DNA of 64,000 nucleotides from the NCBI RefSeq assembly GCF_014066305.1, contig NW_023501064.1, positions 531,001-595,000 on the forward strand, read 5' to 3'. The stretch comes from Letharia columbiana. Lineage: Eukaryota; Ascomycota; Lecanoromycetes; Lecanorales; Parmeliaceae. This document shows, piece by piece, positions 11,241-20,780 of this stretch. The translations under genes and the position numbers were made by a program. The first letter of the stretch is position 1. Each line of letters begins with the position of its first letter. Below the pieces are notes generated by a model. The model saw only the letters and a program-made list of their open reading frames with translations, was not told the DNA's origin and made no database searches.

Positions 11241-11457
11241 GGGCCACAGGCCCGGAATACAGCCCCATTCCCACATTACCGATGTGAAGGCGGGGCCAAA
11301 GGCCTTTCACTTGGTAGCCCCGTGGGCAAAAATTGTAGCCCCAGAGACAATTTGAAGCCCCGCAATAAGCGGGCATTTAGAAGTCTTCGGGGGAGTAAAC
11401 CCCGGAGCACAGGGCATGTTGGCCTTAAAATCGTGGATCTTTCGGGGAAAGAGTCCC
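11241..11457. repeat. Direct repeat copy 1 (217 bp)
   Basis: Copy 1 of a duplication whose second copy starts 343 bp later. It begins GGGCCACAGGCCCGGAATAC and ends near GAGTCCC. The core, from AAAATTGTAGCCCCAGAGAC to the GGGGGAGTAAACCCCGGAG segment, is nearly identical between copies. Differences are mostly C/T and G/A. Confidence 0.9.
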
Positions 11458-11583
11458 CGGAACATTACGATTTTTGTCTTTCGGAGCTCGAGGACGAGCC
11501 CCCTAGAGGGGGAGGCATTGTTAGCAGCAGCCCCCACGGGGGCCCTGCGACGGCCCTACGGGGCCCTATATAGCTTTAAAGAC

Positions 11584-11800
11584 GGGCCAACAGGCCCGGA
11601 ATATAGCTCTATTCCCACATTACCGATATAAAGGCGGGGCTAAAGCCTTTCACTTGGTAGCCCCGTGGGTAAAAATTGTAGCCCCAGAGACAATTTGAAG
11701 CCCCGCAATAAGCGGGCATTTAGAAGTCTTCGGGGGAGTAAACCCCGGAGCACAGGGCATGTTGTCCTTAAAATCGTGGATCTTTCGGGGAAGGAGTCCC
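11584..11800. repeat. Direct repeat copy 2 (217 bp)
   Basis: Second copy of the 217-bp unit, starting GGGCCAACAGGCCCGGAATA. Several differences from copy 1 are C to T (GCCCC to GCTCT, GATGTGAAG to GATATAAAG), compatible with mild RIP or ordinary decay. Just upstream (11,525-11,570) lies a CCCACGGGGGCCCTGCGA module also present in the Mutator-like element at 28.6-28.8 kb. Confidence 0.9.
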
Positions 11801-11999
11801 GTGTTTTCGTGAATTCTCGGCCTGTATATCAGACATTCAGTGGGAAAGGCAGTGCGCAAGGGTGTGACTATGCATGTTGTTGGAGTAAAAGTCTGACTTG
11901 TTGATGATGGTTTTGCTTCGCAGGCTACGTTTAATTGTCAAGCGTAATCAGCTATATTGATTGGTATACATGCAATATACATGAAATAAGCCCAGCTTC

Positions 12000-14273
12000 C
12001 TAATGAACATCATTTACCCAGTAAGAACGGTGACCAGGACCCAGGTCGTGCTGTTTGTCGTGCCGGGAAGAGGGCAACAATGGCAGCAACACCAACATAT
12101 TTTGGCTCTCCAGAATACAGCAAAGCTGCCCACGAGACTCGCAACACAAGCAAGCATGATAGCAATCTTTGCCCCCATCTGCATTCCTTCTCCATTCACA
12201 GACCCGTTGTCGAGCATCACGCGCGAGCTCATGCCAGTGACATTGTATATCGGATAGTTTCAACTGATCCACCTTTGGGCGGAGATGACTCTTTTTCCGT
12301 CCCTCAGCCCACTTCAAATAATCCTTGATCAGCTCTTGGAGGTCTCCGGACACGCCAGGGGCCCATCTTCCTTGTTCCACATCCTGTGCGTCAATGCGAA
12401 CACAGCCAATGGTGGTTGCATCCCGCGGATAGGATGCGCGAGTCGTGACAACCATAGGCCGTTGAAGGGAAGGTTCAGAGACGAGGGATACTTCGCTTGG
12501 AGAACGTGACTGTGTACTGTCACTGTCGATCGAGGCTCGACTCCCTTGGCCTTTCGACGCACGCTTACCGATAACCCTTCTCTTGGAGAGGAGGTTGTCG
12601 GGGGAGAACGCGGCGAGAGATGTGCGCCTAGCTGGCGTGGTGGTATGTCCCGGAAAGGGAGGTGGTGAGTTTGGCTCATTCGAGTATTGAAAACGTTGGA
12701 TGCTGAGGTCATCGTCGCGGGTGCTTAGCTGCATTGCATCGTGGGCAGACTGCTGGAGGTTGATGCTGAGCTGGGTGTTTCGTGCTCGGAGCAGCTCTAT
12801 GTCTTCGAAAGCCTGCTGGAACCGGGTGTCGAGATCGGTGTTCCGTGCTTTGAGCAGCTCTCCGTCTTTGGAGGTCTGCTGGAGTCGGGCGTCGAGCTCA
12901 GTGTTTCGTACTCGGAGCAACTCTGTGTCTTCGGAAGCCTGCTGAAGTCGGGCGCTGAGCATCGTGGACAGCTCTGCATCGTGCGATTGCTGCTTGCGGA
13001 GCTCAAGCCTGTCTGTTTTCAACTCAGATAGAACAGTGATGGTCTGGTCCAATTGGTTGAGGAGCTCATTGTTAAATGACGAGAACGACTCTGCAGCGAT
13101 GGAATATTGGGAGAGCTGATGGTGGAGCTCGGCGTTACAGATTCTCAGCTCGTGCGCATCGGAGGAATCCTGGGTGACCTGGTTGCGCAATTTAGTCCTT
13201 TCTTGTGTGGACTGCTCTGCAAGAGCGGACAGCTGATTGCGGAGTTGAAGGACTTTATGGTTGGACTGCTCTTCGAAGGTGGAGAGCTGGTTGCGCACTT
13301 CGAGCGTTTGCTGTTTGTACTCTTCTTCACTTGTTCTCAGCTTCTCTGCCACAGTGGAAGCTTGATCCAGCTGATTCTTCAGTTGAAAGTTTTCGAGATC
13401 CTTTGTAGCAATCCTCGCGTTGAGATCGACAACGGAGGTCTGTAGGAACTCAAACCGGTGATCTAGTGCCAGGCGAAGTTCCTTCTCATAGTGTTCGACT
13501 GTCGTCTTTTGATTATTGGTCAGCTGCTCGATGATTTCTGGGAATTGCTTCTCGAGTTTGTCCCGCATGTGTTCGGAGGTCTGTAGTTGCAAGTATAGGT
13601 CAGATTTGGTACCCTTTAGTTCCGCTGCTTCGAGCCCCAGGCGTACGACCTTGTCCGTGAGCTCGATATTCCGGTTGCGATGAAGGCATGCTTGTTGCTC
13701 TCTCGAGCGAAGTCTATCTAAATCGGAGTTGAGCTGGTCGACATGGTCCTTGAGATCAGTAATTGCGTAGGTCAGAGTGCTAAGGTGTGCCTGTATCTCC
13801 TTGGAGCAGTCAGCGATGTTTCTCGTGATAGGGCTAACATCGCTGGCCGGTCGAAAGGACTTGATCGTGTCATGGAGGACCGTGACGCAAGCGGCGTGTT
13901 GTCTGTTTACCGTCTTCACATCGGCTTTCCGTTTGTCCAGTGACGACTGGGCTTCGGTTTGGAGCCTTTCGACGGACAGACACAGATCTTGGAGTGTGTC
14001 GAAATTATCAGACACGTCCACCTTGGTTACCTCGTTGAGTCTCAAGGAGTACTGGTTGATGATGTTCTGCAATGAGATGAGGAGTTTCTCGGTTGGGGTA
14101 GGATCTTGTGAGACGACCAGCTTTTGAAGAATTGGAGGTTCGTGAACGATGTCAACTGGCTGCACAGCATAGCAATCGTAGAGAATTGGTGGCTGATTCT
14201 GACTCGCCATGCTGTACCGATAAGTGTGATTGAGAGGATGATCTTCTAGCAACCGCGGTAAAGTGTGATCCAC
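12000..14273 (-). CDS. Large coiled-coil protein, unrecognised
   Basis: One open frame of 757 aa from 14273; a second in-frame ATG at 14210 (MASQNQPPILYD) is an equally good start. Residues about 150-560 are almost continuous heptad coiled coil with internal repeats of the type ELLRARNTxLxxRLQQ (about residues 450-545). A Ser/Pro-rich basic linker with SKRRVIGKRASKGQGS follows, then a charged region. I do not recognise a catalytic domain. It is divergent from the 843-aa gene. Near the 3' end a different frame (12014-12232) encodes a strong hydrophobic helix followed by a Cys cluster, so the annotated C-terminus may be wrong. Probably lineage-specific. Confidence 0.65.
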   Translation of the reverse strand: MDHTLPRLLEDHPLNHTYRYSMASQNQPPILYDCYAVQPVDIVHEPPILQKLVVSQDPTPTEKLLISLQNIINQYSLRLNEVTKVDVSDNFDTLQDLCLSVERLQTEAQSSLDKRKADVKTVNRQHAACVTVLHDTIKSFRPASDVSPITRNIADCSKEIQAHLSTLTYAITDLKDHVDQLNSDLDRLRSREQQACLHRNRNIELTDKVVRLGLEAAELKGTKSDLYLQLQTSEHMRDKLEKQFPEIIEQLTNNQKTTVEHYEKELRLALDHRFEFLQTSVVDLNARIATKDLENFQLKNQLDQASTVAEKLRTSEEEYKQQTLEVRNQLSTFEEQSNHKVLQLRNQLSALAEQSTQERTKLRNQVTQDSSDAHELRICNAELHHQLSQYSIAAESFSSFNNELLNQLDQTITVLSELKTDRLELRKQQSHDAELSTMLSARLQQASEDTELLRVRNTELDARLQQTSKDGELLKARNTDLDTRFQQAFEDIELLRARNTQLSINLQQSAHDAMQLSTRDDDLSIQRFQYSNEPNSPPPFPGHTTTPARRTSLAAFSPDNLLSKRRVIGKRASKGQGSRASIDSDSTQSRSPSEVSLVSEPSLQRPMVVTTRASYPRDATTIGCVRIDAQDVEQGRWAPGVSGDLQELIKDYLKWAEGRKKSHLRPKVDQLKLSDIQCHWHELARDARQRVCEWRRNADGGKDCYHACLCCESRGQLCCILESQNMLVLLPLLPSSRHDKQHDLGPGHRSYWVNDVH

Positions 14274-14852
14274 AGTAGCTAGGATGTCCTAGGGAACAGA
14301 ATCGAGTGACGGAACTGACAGAGGGTTGTGTGGATGCAATCAGGCGTCTGGAAGGACGAGTATGCTGTGTGGAAGCGTAACGAGGAAAGCTCAATACCTT
14401 TTTGGTGGGAAATCCTGGGAAGGTGATAATCTGGGCCAAGCTGATGAGGAGAAATACTCCTGGCTGAGGAAGATTGAGTTGATCACCGTGGCCGCAACTT
14501 CAAGGAATCTCAGCATCTACAAAAAGTTCATCGGCTGATGGAACCACGTAGAGGAGTGCCGTAATCGCTGAGTGACTAGACAATCTTCTCTGAAGAAAAG
14601 AACCATGAAGATGCCAACTTTGAAAGTCTTGTGTATTTGAGGGCTGCTGTTTCGTCACGTTTTCCACTCGGCACTGGGAGAAAGGTGAGGTTTTGGAGAG
14701 TCATTACATCACCAATATTTGGGCCTTTCGATCTTTTCGCCAAAACTCGATCATCGTAAAGTAGCTGCACCTGACAATTTTCTTGACATCAATTGATGTG
14801 AATTCCCCTCCATCTGCTTGACGTCTTCTTTGACGGGACAAGCAATCACAAA
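14274..14852. promoter_or_regulatory. Divergent region between two accessory genes
   Basis: 579 bp separating the starts of the coiled-coil gene and the 843-aa gene; both promoters must lie here. No repeat or extra gene is recognised. Confidence 0.4.
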
Positions 14853-17384
14853 ATGCAGAATCCACCAAGGATCGTGTACGTCAAGCAGACTGATTTGCCC
14901 TTTCCACCTCCCGGCTATCAACAGCCAGCCCCAGTTGGAGACGAGATCGGAGATGACCCCGAAAAGGTCATCGACGCGAGCGTCAACGCAACAGGTGACA
15001 CGTTTTTCCAACTTCGTTGGTCATCTGGCGATCTCACATGGCAGTCGAGTGAAGACATGATCGGACTCGAGACTTTGGTTCGTGATTACTACGAAGAGCA
15101 TCATCCGGAGCTTCCCGTGCCTGAAGAATTTCGCAAAGGTGATGATGAAGTAGACGACATCCTTGAAGAGACGCAAGCCAATGCTCGACTTGCCATCACC
15201 CACGTAGGGGTGAGGGAAGATGACCCACAGTACTATGACTCAGATAACGAGTCCGATCTGGGTGCTGTGGAACCATCGGAGGCTCCTGGATCGGAGCCCG
15301 ACGACGAGGCAGATCCATCAACCCAGGTTACGGCGTATCCGAAGATGAAAGACCTTGACAAGTTCAACGCGGACACCACTGGATCTCATCCTCTACCTTC
15401 TGTCACGCGAGAAGAGCTCGCTTCCACAGCCAGCTTTGTCTTCTGTGAGGAGCTACATCAGCAGACTGGCACTTACGCTCTTTGTCATCACACGATTGCC
15501 GGTTTGACGGATTGTCTGTCTAGGCTGAACAACACAGAGATCCTGCAGCAAGTCAATCGACAAAGGACTGGTCATGCTGTGAAGGGTCTTATCATCACAT
15601 TGTGGCTCATCGTCTACCTCAAAGCTCACAGCAACGTGGCTGTTACACCTTACGTTCATGTCGGCAAAAAGTGCGGGACCCTCAGGCGCGCAGCCATAGA
15701 TCTGGCTCATGATACAGAGCAAGGAAATCCTAGCAAGAGGATGCTGGAACTTACCTTAGTCTACTGGGAACGCCGAATACGGGACGCTTATGCTCCTGGC
15801 CAAGCATTTGGATATGTCGATTGGAGCCTGATTGCATGGTGGAACGAAATCCCTAACCTCCCGATGTTGTTCCAGGATCACCATAATGAGCTTCAGGAAA
15901 AGCTCATGCATCTATGGAAGGCTGAGGGTCTCACCGAAATGACGGAGTATTGTCTTCGACTGGACTTGAAGGCTGGTCGGTTACCGCTAGCACGAGAGGA
16001 GAAGCTCCGGCAAACGGTAATTAGGAGTCGTCGAATGCTAGGGTCCATGGATCCCCTCCTATTGGAAGCTTGTATATGCGGGAACGTGGCATCATTGGCG
16101 GAGAACCAAGGTAGCATCGTGCAGAAGGAACTGCGATCCATAGCCGCCAGGGACGAACTCACGCCTGGCACTTATGCAAATTTCTTCACAGATCATTCGG
16201 GCACGGCTCTGACCCCGGCACAATTGCGTGTCGTCATGATGAGCATGAGACGTTACTTGAACTTATCGGCTTCCACCCCCGATCTCGTGTGGATCTGGAG
16301 GATTGATTGTCTCCATTTCCCGAAGAAAGACTGGCTACAACATCACGTGCATCAAGGCTTACGCCGGTATACGGACTGGAAATCACGAGACCCCAAACAC
16401 CCCGATAGACATTTCAAGCTTGACGAGAAAAGGAGGGAGGTCCTGTTTCATTTCATAAGGGAAGTGGAGACGATGATTGCCGTGTCCGAGGCTGCTGGAC
16501 GACTGCATGTTCCATGTGCGAGACCTCTCACCGAGGTAGGCTACGCCAAACGTCCCAGTCACAGACTAAAGAATCATCATGCAAAGCATGTACAGTCCAA
16601 TTACATCATGAACCTGTTCCATGCTCTCATGATGGACTCATTCGGTAGAGACTTCAGAATCCAACAAGTCATCCTCTATTCCTGTTGGAGACCCGGTCAA
16701 GCCTGGCTGAGCGAGGTTATCCTGACCAGAATGCTTCAGGCATACACAGATGGAGGCAAGGGACTAAGTCACTACCAGGCTGGTCTTTCAAATTGGTCGG
16801 CCACCCGCTATGTCGATGACGAAGTATGGTACAGAATCGTAGAGGAAGCTGATGTCGCCGACCGTTTGGACCAGAGTTACAACGTGGAAGTTGAAGAACA
16901 AAAGCAGCGTATAGAGACCTTGGAACAGCGGAATGCCAGGTCAAGAGCATTGTATGGTCCCGTTCCGTATCTCATTCAAGGGGAGAACGGTAAAGCTGTA
17001 CTTGAGCTACTGGACATGATTCACGAGTACCTGAAAGGTGTCCAGGATCGTGCCGAAGAGTCTGAACGAAGGTCTAGTTGGTCAGGAGTGAAGAGGAAGG
17101 ACAGGAGTGAACGAAACCTCTATATCCATCGCGTACTAGCAAGCCGGATCCAGGCGTTTCGCAGATATATAGCTTTAGCAGAGCTAAGCCGCACGAGCAG
17201 ATATATAGCTTTAGCAGAGCTAAGCCGCACGAGCAGAAGCTTCAAACTGAAGATTTCCCCATCCTCACGGCAAGGCTCTCAGTCGCCCCTAATAGAAGAT
17301 CAGCTTTGGCAACGCCTCAAGCTTTGGAACAAACGACTTTTGACTTACCAATCCCCTGCCAGTATCCTCCCTTTCCCTCCCTGA
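14853..17384 (+). CDS. 843-aa protein with possible chromodomain-like N-terminus
   Basis: Single long exon, 843 aa. Residues about 50-85 (FFQLRWSSGDLTWQSSEDM, then LETLVRDYYEEHHPEL) resemble the beta-strand/Trp/helix pattern of a chromodomain. This is a weak, by-eye similarity. An acidic stretch (about 105-160) follows, then a large Trp- and His-rich globular region (WWNEIPNLPMLFQDHHNEL; ACICGNVASLAENQG; CRPGQ-type CWRPGQAWLSEV) that I cannot place in a family. A short coiled coil lies near residues 675-700. Near the C-terminus a 12-aa unit (RYIALAELSRTS) is duplicated in tandem. The last 68 bp overlap the antisense secreted gene. Likely an accessory, lineage-restricted protein. Confidence 0.7.
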   Translation: MQNPPRIVYVKQTDLPFPPPGYQQPAPVGDEIGDDPEKVIDASVNATGDTFFQLRWSSGDLTWQSSEDMIGLETLVRDYYEEHHPELPVPEEFRKGDDEVDDILEETQANARLAITHVGVREDDPQYYDSDNESDLGAVEPSEAPGSEPDDEADPSTQVTAYPKMKDLDKFNADTTGSHPLPSVTREELASTASFVFCEELHQQTGTYALCHHTIAGLTDCLSRLNNTEILQQVNRQRTGHAVKGLIITLWLIVYLKAHSNVAVTPYVHVGKKCGTLRRAAIDLAHDTEQGNPSKRMLELTLVYWERRIRDAYAPGQAFGYVDWSLIAWWNEIPNLPMLFQDHHNELQEKLMHLWKAEGLTEMTEYCLRLDLKAGRLPLAREEKLRQTVIRSRRMLGSMDPLLLEACICGNVASLAENQGSIVQKELRSIAARDELTPGTYANFFTDHSGTALTPAQLRVVMMSMRRYLNLSASTPDLVWIWRIDCLHFPKKDWLQHHVHQGLRRYTDWKSRDPKHPDRHFKLDEKRREVLFHFIREVETMIAVSEAAGRLHVPCARPLTEVGYAKRPSHRLKNHHAKHVQSNYIMNLFHALMMDSFGRDFRIQQVILYSCWRPGQAWLSEVILTRMLQAYTDGGKGLSHYQAGLSNWSATRYVDDEVWYRIVEEADVADRLDQSYNVEVEEQKQRIETLEQRNARSRALYGPVPYLIQGENGKAVLELLDMIHEYLKGVQDRAEESERRSSWSGVKRKDRSERNLYIHRVLASRIQAFRRYIALAELSRTSRYIALAELSRTSRSFKLKISPSSRQGSQSPLIEDQLWQRLKLWNKRLLTYQSPASILPFPP
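17163..17234 (+). repeat. In-frame 36-bp tandem duplication
   Basis: Two perfect 36-bp units inside the 3' part of the 843-aa gene, each encoding RYIALAELSRTS. The duplication keeps the frame. Confidence 0.95.
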
Positions 17385-18547
17385 TGCACATTGCAGTAAT
17401 GGCAGTCGCGGCCTCCCAGATGTTATACCAGTTGGCGAACTGCCGAGGCAGACTCCCCGTAACTTCGAGTACGCATATCGGGGCTTTCGGACTGACTGTC
17501 AGCGTAGCTCTGTTGTAGATTAGATGGGGGAGATGGGATATGTACTACCTTCGGTTGGGGCAGTATAGTATGCAGGAAGCGAAACTTCCAGATTCGGGTC
17601 ATGGATATCCTGCTGTGCAAAGATTCTTACTTGTTTAGAAGCCTCCATTCGGTCCACAATGGCCCCACAAGCGTTGAGAACCGTGGCTTCACGCGGGTAC
17701 GGTTGCGCACTACACACCACTCCAGGAACAAACTTTGCGACTCTTACAGCGAGATTATCACCGCTTCCTGGATGTCCATCATCAGCAAAATGGGCGACCG
17801 CCCGGATCCGAGCGCGAGAGCTTGCGACTGCCACCTACCGAGATTATTTGTAACACCGCCTTGTGCTGGACCGCCACCCACACACTGGCGAATGACATAA
17901 GCTGCAGCAATGCCTGCTTCAGCCGGCTTTACGTGAGCTACCATTTCACTGTGCAGTTGCATAGGCTCAATATAGCATGTACCATCGGCTTTACAATACC
18001 GTCAGCATAGCACCAAAGGCATGGACGGATGTCGTAACCTACAGCTTAAATACCGTTTTGGAAGCCCCACATCATACGTGTTCGCTGCGTCGCGAGGCCC
18101 AAAACGAAGTATTCTCTTGGTGATTGGAAGTAGTGTCCATGCCTCTAAGCAGCTTGAGGGACTCATGCCGGTGCCGAATCCTGTACTGCACACAATTCCC
18201 CATCCGCGGGGTAAAGGAGGTAAATCAGGCGCTGGGCGAGGTCCAGCGGCAATATTGAACGTTGAGATGTATGTATCGTTCCATAATTGAGATGGGTCAT
18301 TAGATGAAGGAGACGAGAGTGATGTGTTGAACTCATGGAGTGACAACGCAATGGTACCATCCCATTGTTGGGGCATAGTACTTGACGAATTGGATAGGTG
18401 AGAGGCGTTGGCCGCCGCACGGAGCCCGTTTGGTAAAGCTACATCAGCGGCTGAATCGGGCTGTGCCGGTAATATTGGTCGAATAAGCTGCAGACCAAGT
18501 GCCGAGATAGTAATGGATTTGAGTAAGGCGAGCTGAACAGGTAGCAT
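17317..18547 (-). CDS. Secreted Cys-containing protein, unknown function
   Basis: Four exons on the minus strand: 18547-18043, 17988-17839, 17767-17549, 17507-17317, giving about 354 aa. An N-terminal hydrophobic leader (LPVQLALLKSITISALGLQL) fits a signal peptide. Splicing yields LPKRYLSSDGTCYIE, then NNLGSGDNLAVRVAKFVPG, then PKAPICVLEVTGSLP and NWYNIWEAATAITAMC with a closing REGKGG motif. That Cys/Trp layout is common in predicted secreted proteins of Dothideomycetes, as far as I recall. Intron 3 is only 41 bp, very short, so a lesion is the alternative. A further intron at the 3' end (GTAAGT donor near 17,353) is possible. The last exon overlaps the 843-aa gene on the other strand. Confidence 0.62.
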
Positions 18548-18929
18548 GACTTAGCAGTGGGCGCGTCACCGTGATAGCGGTATGCCAGACCTTTTTCATA
18601 GGAGAGAGAAAGACAACAAGGGCCAAGCACGAAAAATTCATATACTGTCGTTGCCGGTAGGTTTGAACACGTCATGCGGATGGACCAAGCGCGGCGCATA
18701 GAGTGAAGATTTTCATGCGGCGTTGGAAACAATTGAAGCGCGTGGCATGCGACGAAACGTTCATAGCAATGATTCGTAGCAAACGGGTACAAGACATGGG
18801 TTTAGAGTGGTAGCAGCAAATAAGTGCAGAAGGACTAAATTCGAGCAGCCTGCCTCTCGGAGAGAAACGCGGGACCTAGCTTTGATCATGTGTTATAACT
18901 TGTGTCTTGCTTCCGGCATTCCACCCATC
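18548..18929. other. Intergenic region
   Basis: 382 bp between the start of the secreted gene and the stop of the methyltransferase gene, both on the minus strand. Presumably the promoter of the secreted gene; nothing else is seen. Confidence 0.4.
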
Positions 18930-20053
18930 CTATGCGGACTTTCGACTGCGGTACATATAAACTTCGACCACCTCCAACTCTTGCCCAGTCTCGCTTCTAT
19001 ACCGATCAGGTAGCGGAATAGCAGTATGCTCAGCCTCGGCAAACTCGGCACCTACCATCAACTCAAAGAAAATGGCTTCGCTATCATGTCGAACTTTCAT
19101 GGAGACAACAACCGAAGCATTTGGGGAATTTATGGCGATCGAGCTCAATGTCTTTACAAGCCCGGGTATGCTGTCGGGGTTGTACGTGCAATCAGACACG
19201 ATCACGAGATCCAACCGCTGTTTTGCAACCCTTTCAGGAAGCGGTTCATCCCAGTTTAACACCGCGGTAGCAATTTTGCCCCTGTTGGAGACGAACCTCG
19301 CATGTTCGACATTGTGGTTCAGAACATCCATTGCCTCCGGTAGATCGGTCAAGAGGACGTCACTTGTGGAGCAGAGGTCCGCAACTTGTAAACCAACGAG
19401 ACCACACCCGCTTCCCAGTTCCAGTATCCTGAGACCACGAGGGGTAGTTCTCTGGAGGAGCTTGGCGAGATCAGACGTCGGCCTTGGTTGTAGAACAAGT
19501 GTGCTTAGGAAAGCAGTCAATGCGATTCCCGCGTCCCTAGTAGCGTCTGTCAGATGACCAAATCGTAGCAATTAGGACGTGAGCAGCGAGCTCACCAGAT
19601 ATGTCGGGCAATACTTTCGCCAGTCTCTTCCAATACCGCTCTTTCATGGCCCGAGTCCGTTCTGTACCTCCTCTCAACCACATTGCTGGCTTGACTCTTC
19701 TCCCAGTCGAATGTATCGCTCCACACGCTGAGGATCTCAAAAATGTTCTCTAATAATAAAGTGTTCCCTTGTCTACTCTGTTCCGAACTCACAACAAGCC
19801 GCAAATCCACCGATGGACCGGCGTCTAGATTAACAATGTCGATCCACAAAGTTCGCATGCCGCTTTTCCATTTCACAGTCTGCCAGCCTGGCATCCAATC
19901 CTCTTCGTACTCAGTCGTCACGATTATGGCGTGGAGGGTAAGATCTGCTGGGTAGAAGTCATCGCCGAGGTCGGTGGTTACGGTGATGAGGGCTCGGACA
20001 TGGCCTTTCTGGTCAAGCTTGGGGGATTTCAAGAAGCGGATGTACCAAACCAT
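18930..20053 (-). CDS. Protein-lysine methyltransferase, METTL21/Rrg1-like
   Basis: Two exons: 20053-19596 and 19536-18930, giving 354 aa. The 59-bp intron (GTGAGC...CTACTAG) joins SIARHIW to DAGIALTAFL, restoring the IWDAGI motif of family-16 methyltransferases. SAM-binding motif I is LELGSGCGLVGLQ, followed by LTDLPEAMDVLNHNV and the post-I block LDLVIVSDCTYNPDS. The N-terminal about 150 residues form the extension typical of fungal Rrg1-type members. The family methylates lysines on translation factors and chaperones; the substrate here is unknown. Confidence 0.87.
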
Positions 20054-20780
20054 GGAGGGTGGTCAGTCTCTAACGAAAACGATAAACCATGAAATTCTTT
20101 CGACCAATCTTTCAGACGATCAAGACAGGATGTTTCTTAGCACTGATACCTTTGAACAAATACGGTGTTCTTTTCGGGACGCATATCTCGTAAAGCTTTG
20201 GGGGAAATGAAGAGTTAACCGACATAAATCTAAGACCGCTATTCCTTCGAAGTATTGTTGCACAGTAGACTCCACTCGTAAATTATATTTAGGAGTCTAG
20301 GATCCTGAGAAGGTGCCGACTGCCGTCCGTATCTAGTGTCGGGACGAAGATACTGGCCGCCGTAGCTGACGCTGGCGGGGTGAAATTCGGTGGGGGGTGG
20401 CTAAGTTTCACCTCGTCCGGGGTAGGTACTAGCAAATCCTCTCGGGGTGAAATTAATTCGTCGCGATTGGCTCGGGGTACTTACATATATAAGTTTGTCT
20501 TTATACTGTTGTATTTTTTTTTCTAATTTTTTTTATTTTTATGAATTATTTATTGATCAGTAGCCTGCCTAGTGATACCCTTGTTGGCCCCGCTCTTGGC
20601 TACTTGTACAAGGAACGAGGGGAAGACATAATCTTTCCGTCTTTTGCTTCCATCTATGGTTACACGGGTGTCGACCACGCTTAAAGCTGGCACTCTGGTG
20701 CTGCATTGATCACATCCTCCTCGCGAAGCTGCTCACTTCAGAACTCCACATATTGAATTGCATCCAAACGCCAAACCTCC
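20054..20780. other. Intergenic region with T-rich tract and decayed repeat-like motif
   Basis: 727 bp. A T-rich run lies at about 20,515-20,540. Between 20,375 and 20,490 the string CGGGGTGAAATT occurs twice in direct orientation and a related TTTCACC once inverted, possibly the remains of a small repeat. No gene is supported. Confidence 0.4.

Larger units (their letters stand above)
10439..11999. repeat. GC-rich repeat-bearing intergenic region
   Basis: A gene-poor 1.56 kb. The part from about 10,740 to 11,900 is rich in GCCCC/GGGGC motifs, contains small perfect inversions (for example GGGCAACGTGCCC near 10,748 and AAAATCAG...CTGATTTT near 11,040) and includes a 217-bp direct duplication listed separately. 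Short open frames here follow the repeat, not a gene. Terminal repeats or target duplications that would define a transposon were not found. Confidence 0.6.

Noticed and set aside
10740..11900. Array of spaced GCCCC repeats considered as CRISPR or rRNA spacer
   Set aside because: Repeats are irregular, the genome is fungal, and the pattern is explained by one 217-bp duplication.
12700..13445. Plus-strand open frames rich in Leu/Val/Ser opposite the coiled-coil gene
   Set aside because: They mirror the heptad repeats of the minus-strand gene and have no independent features.
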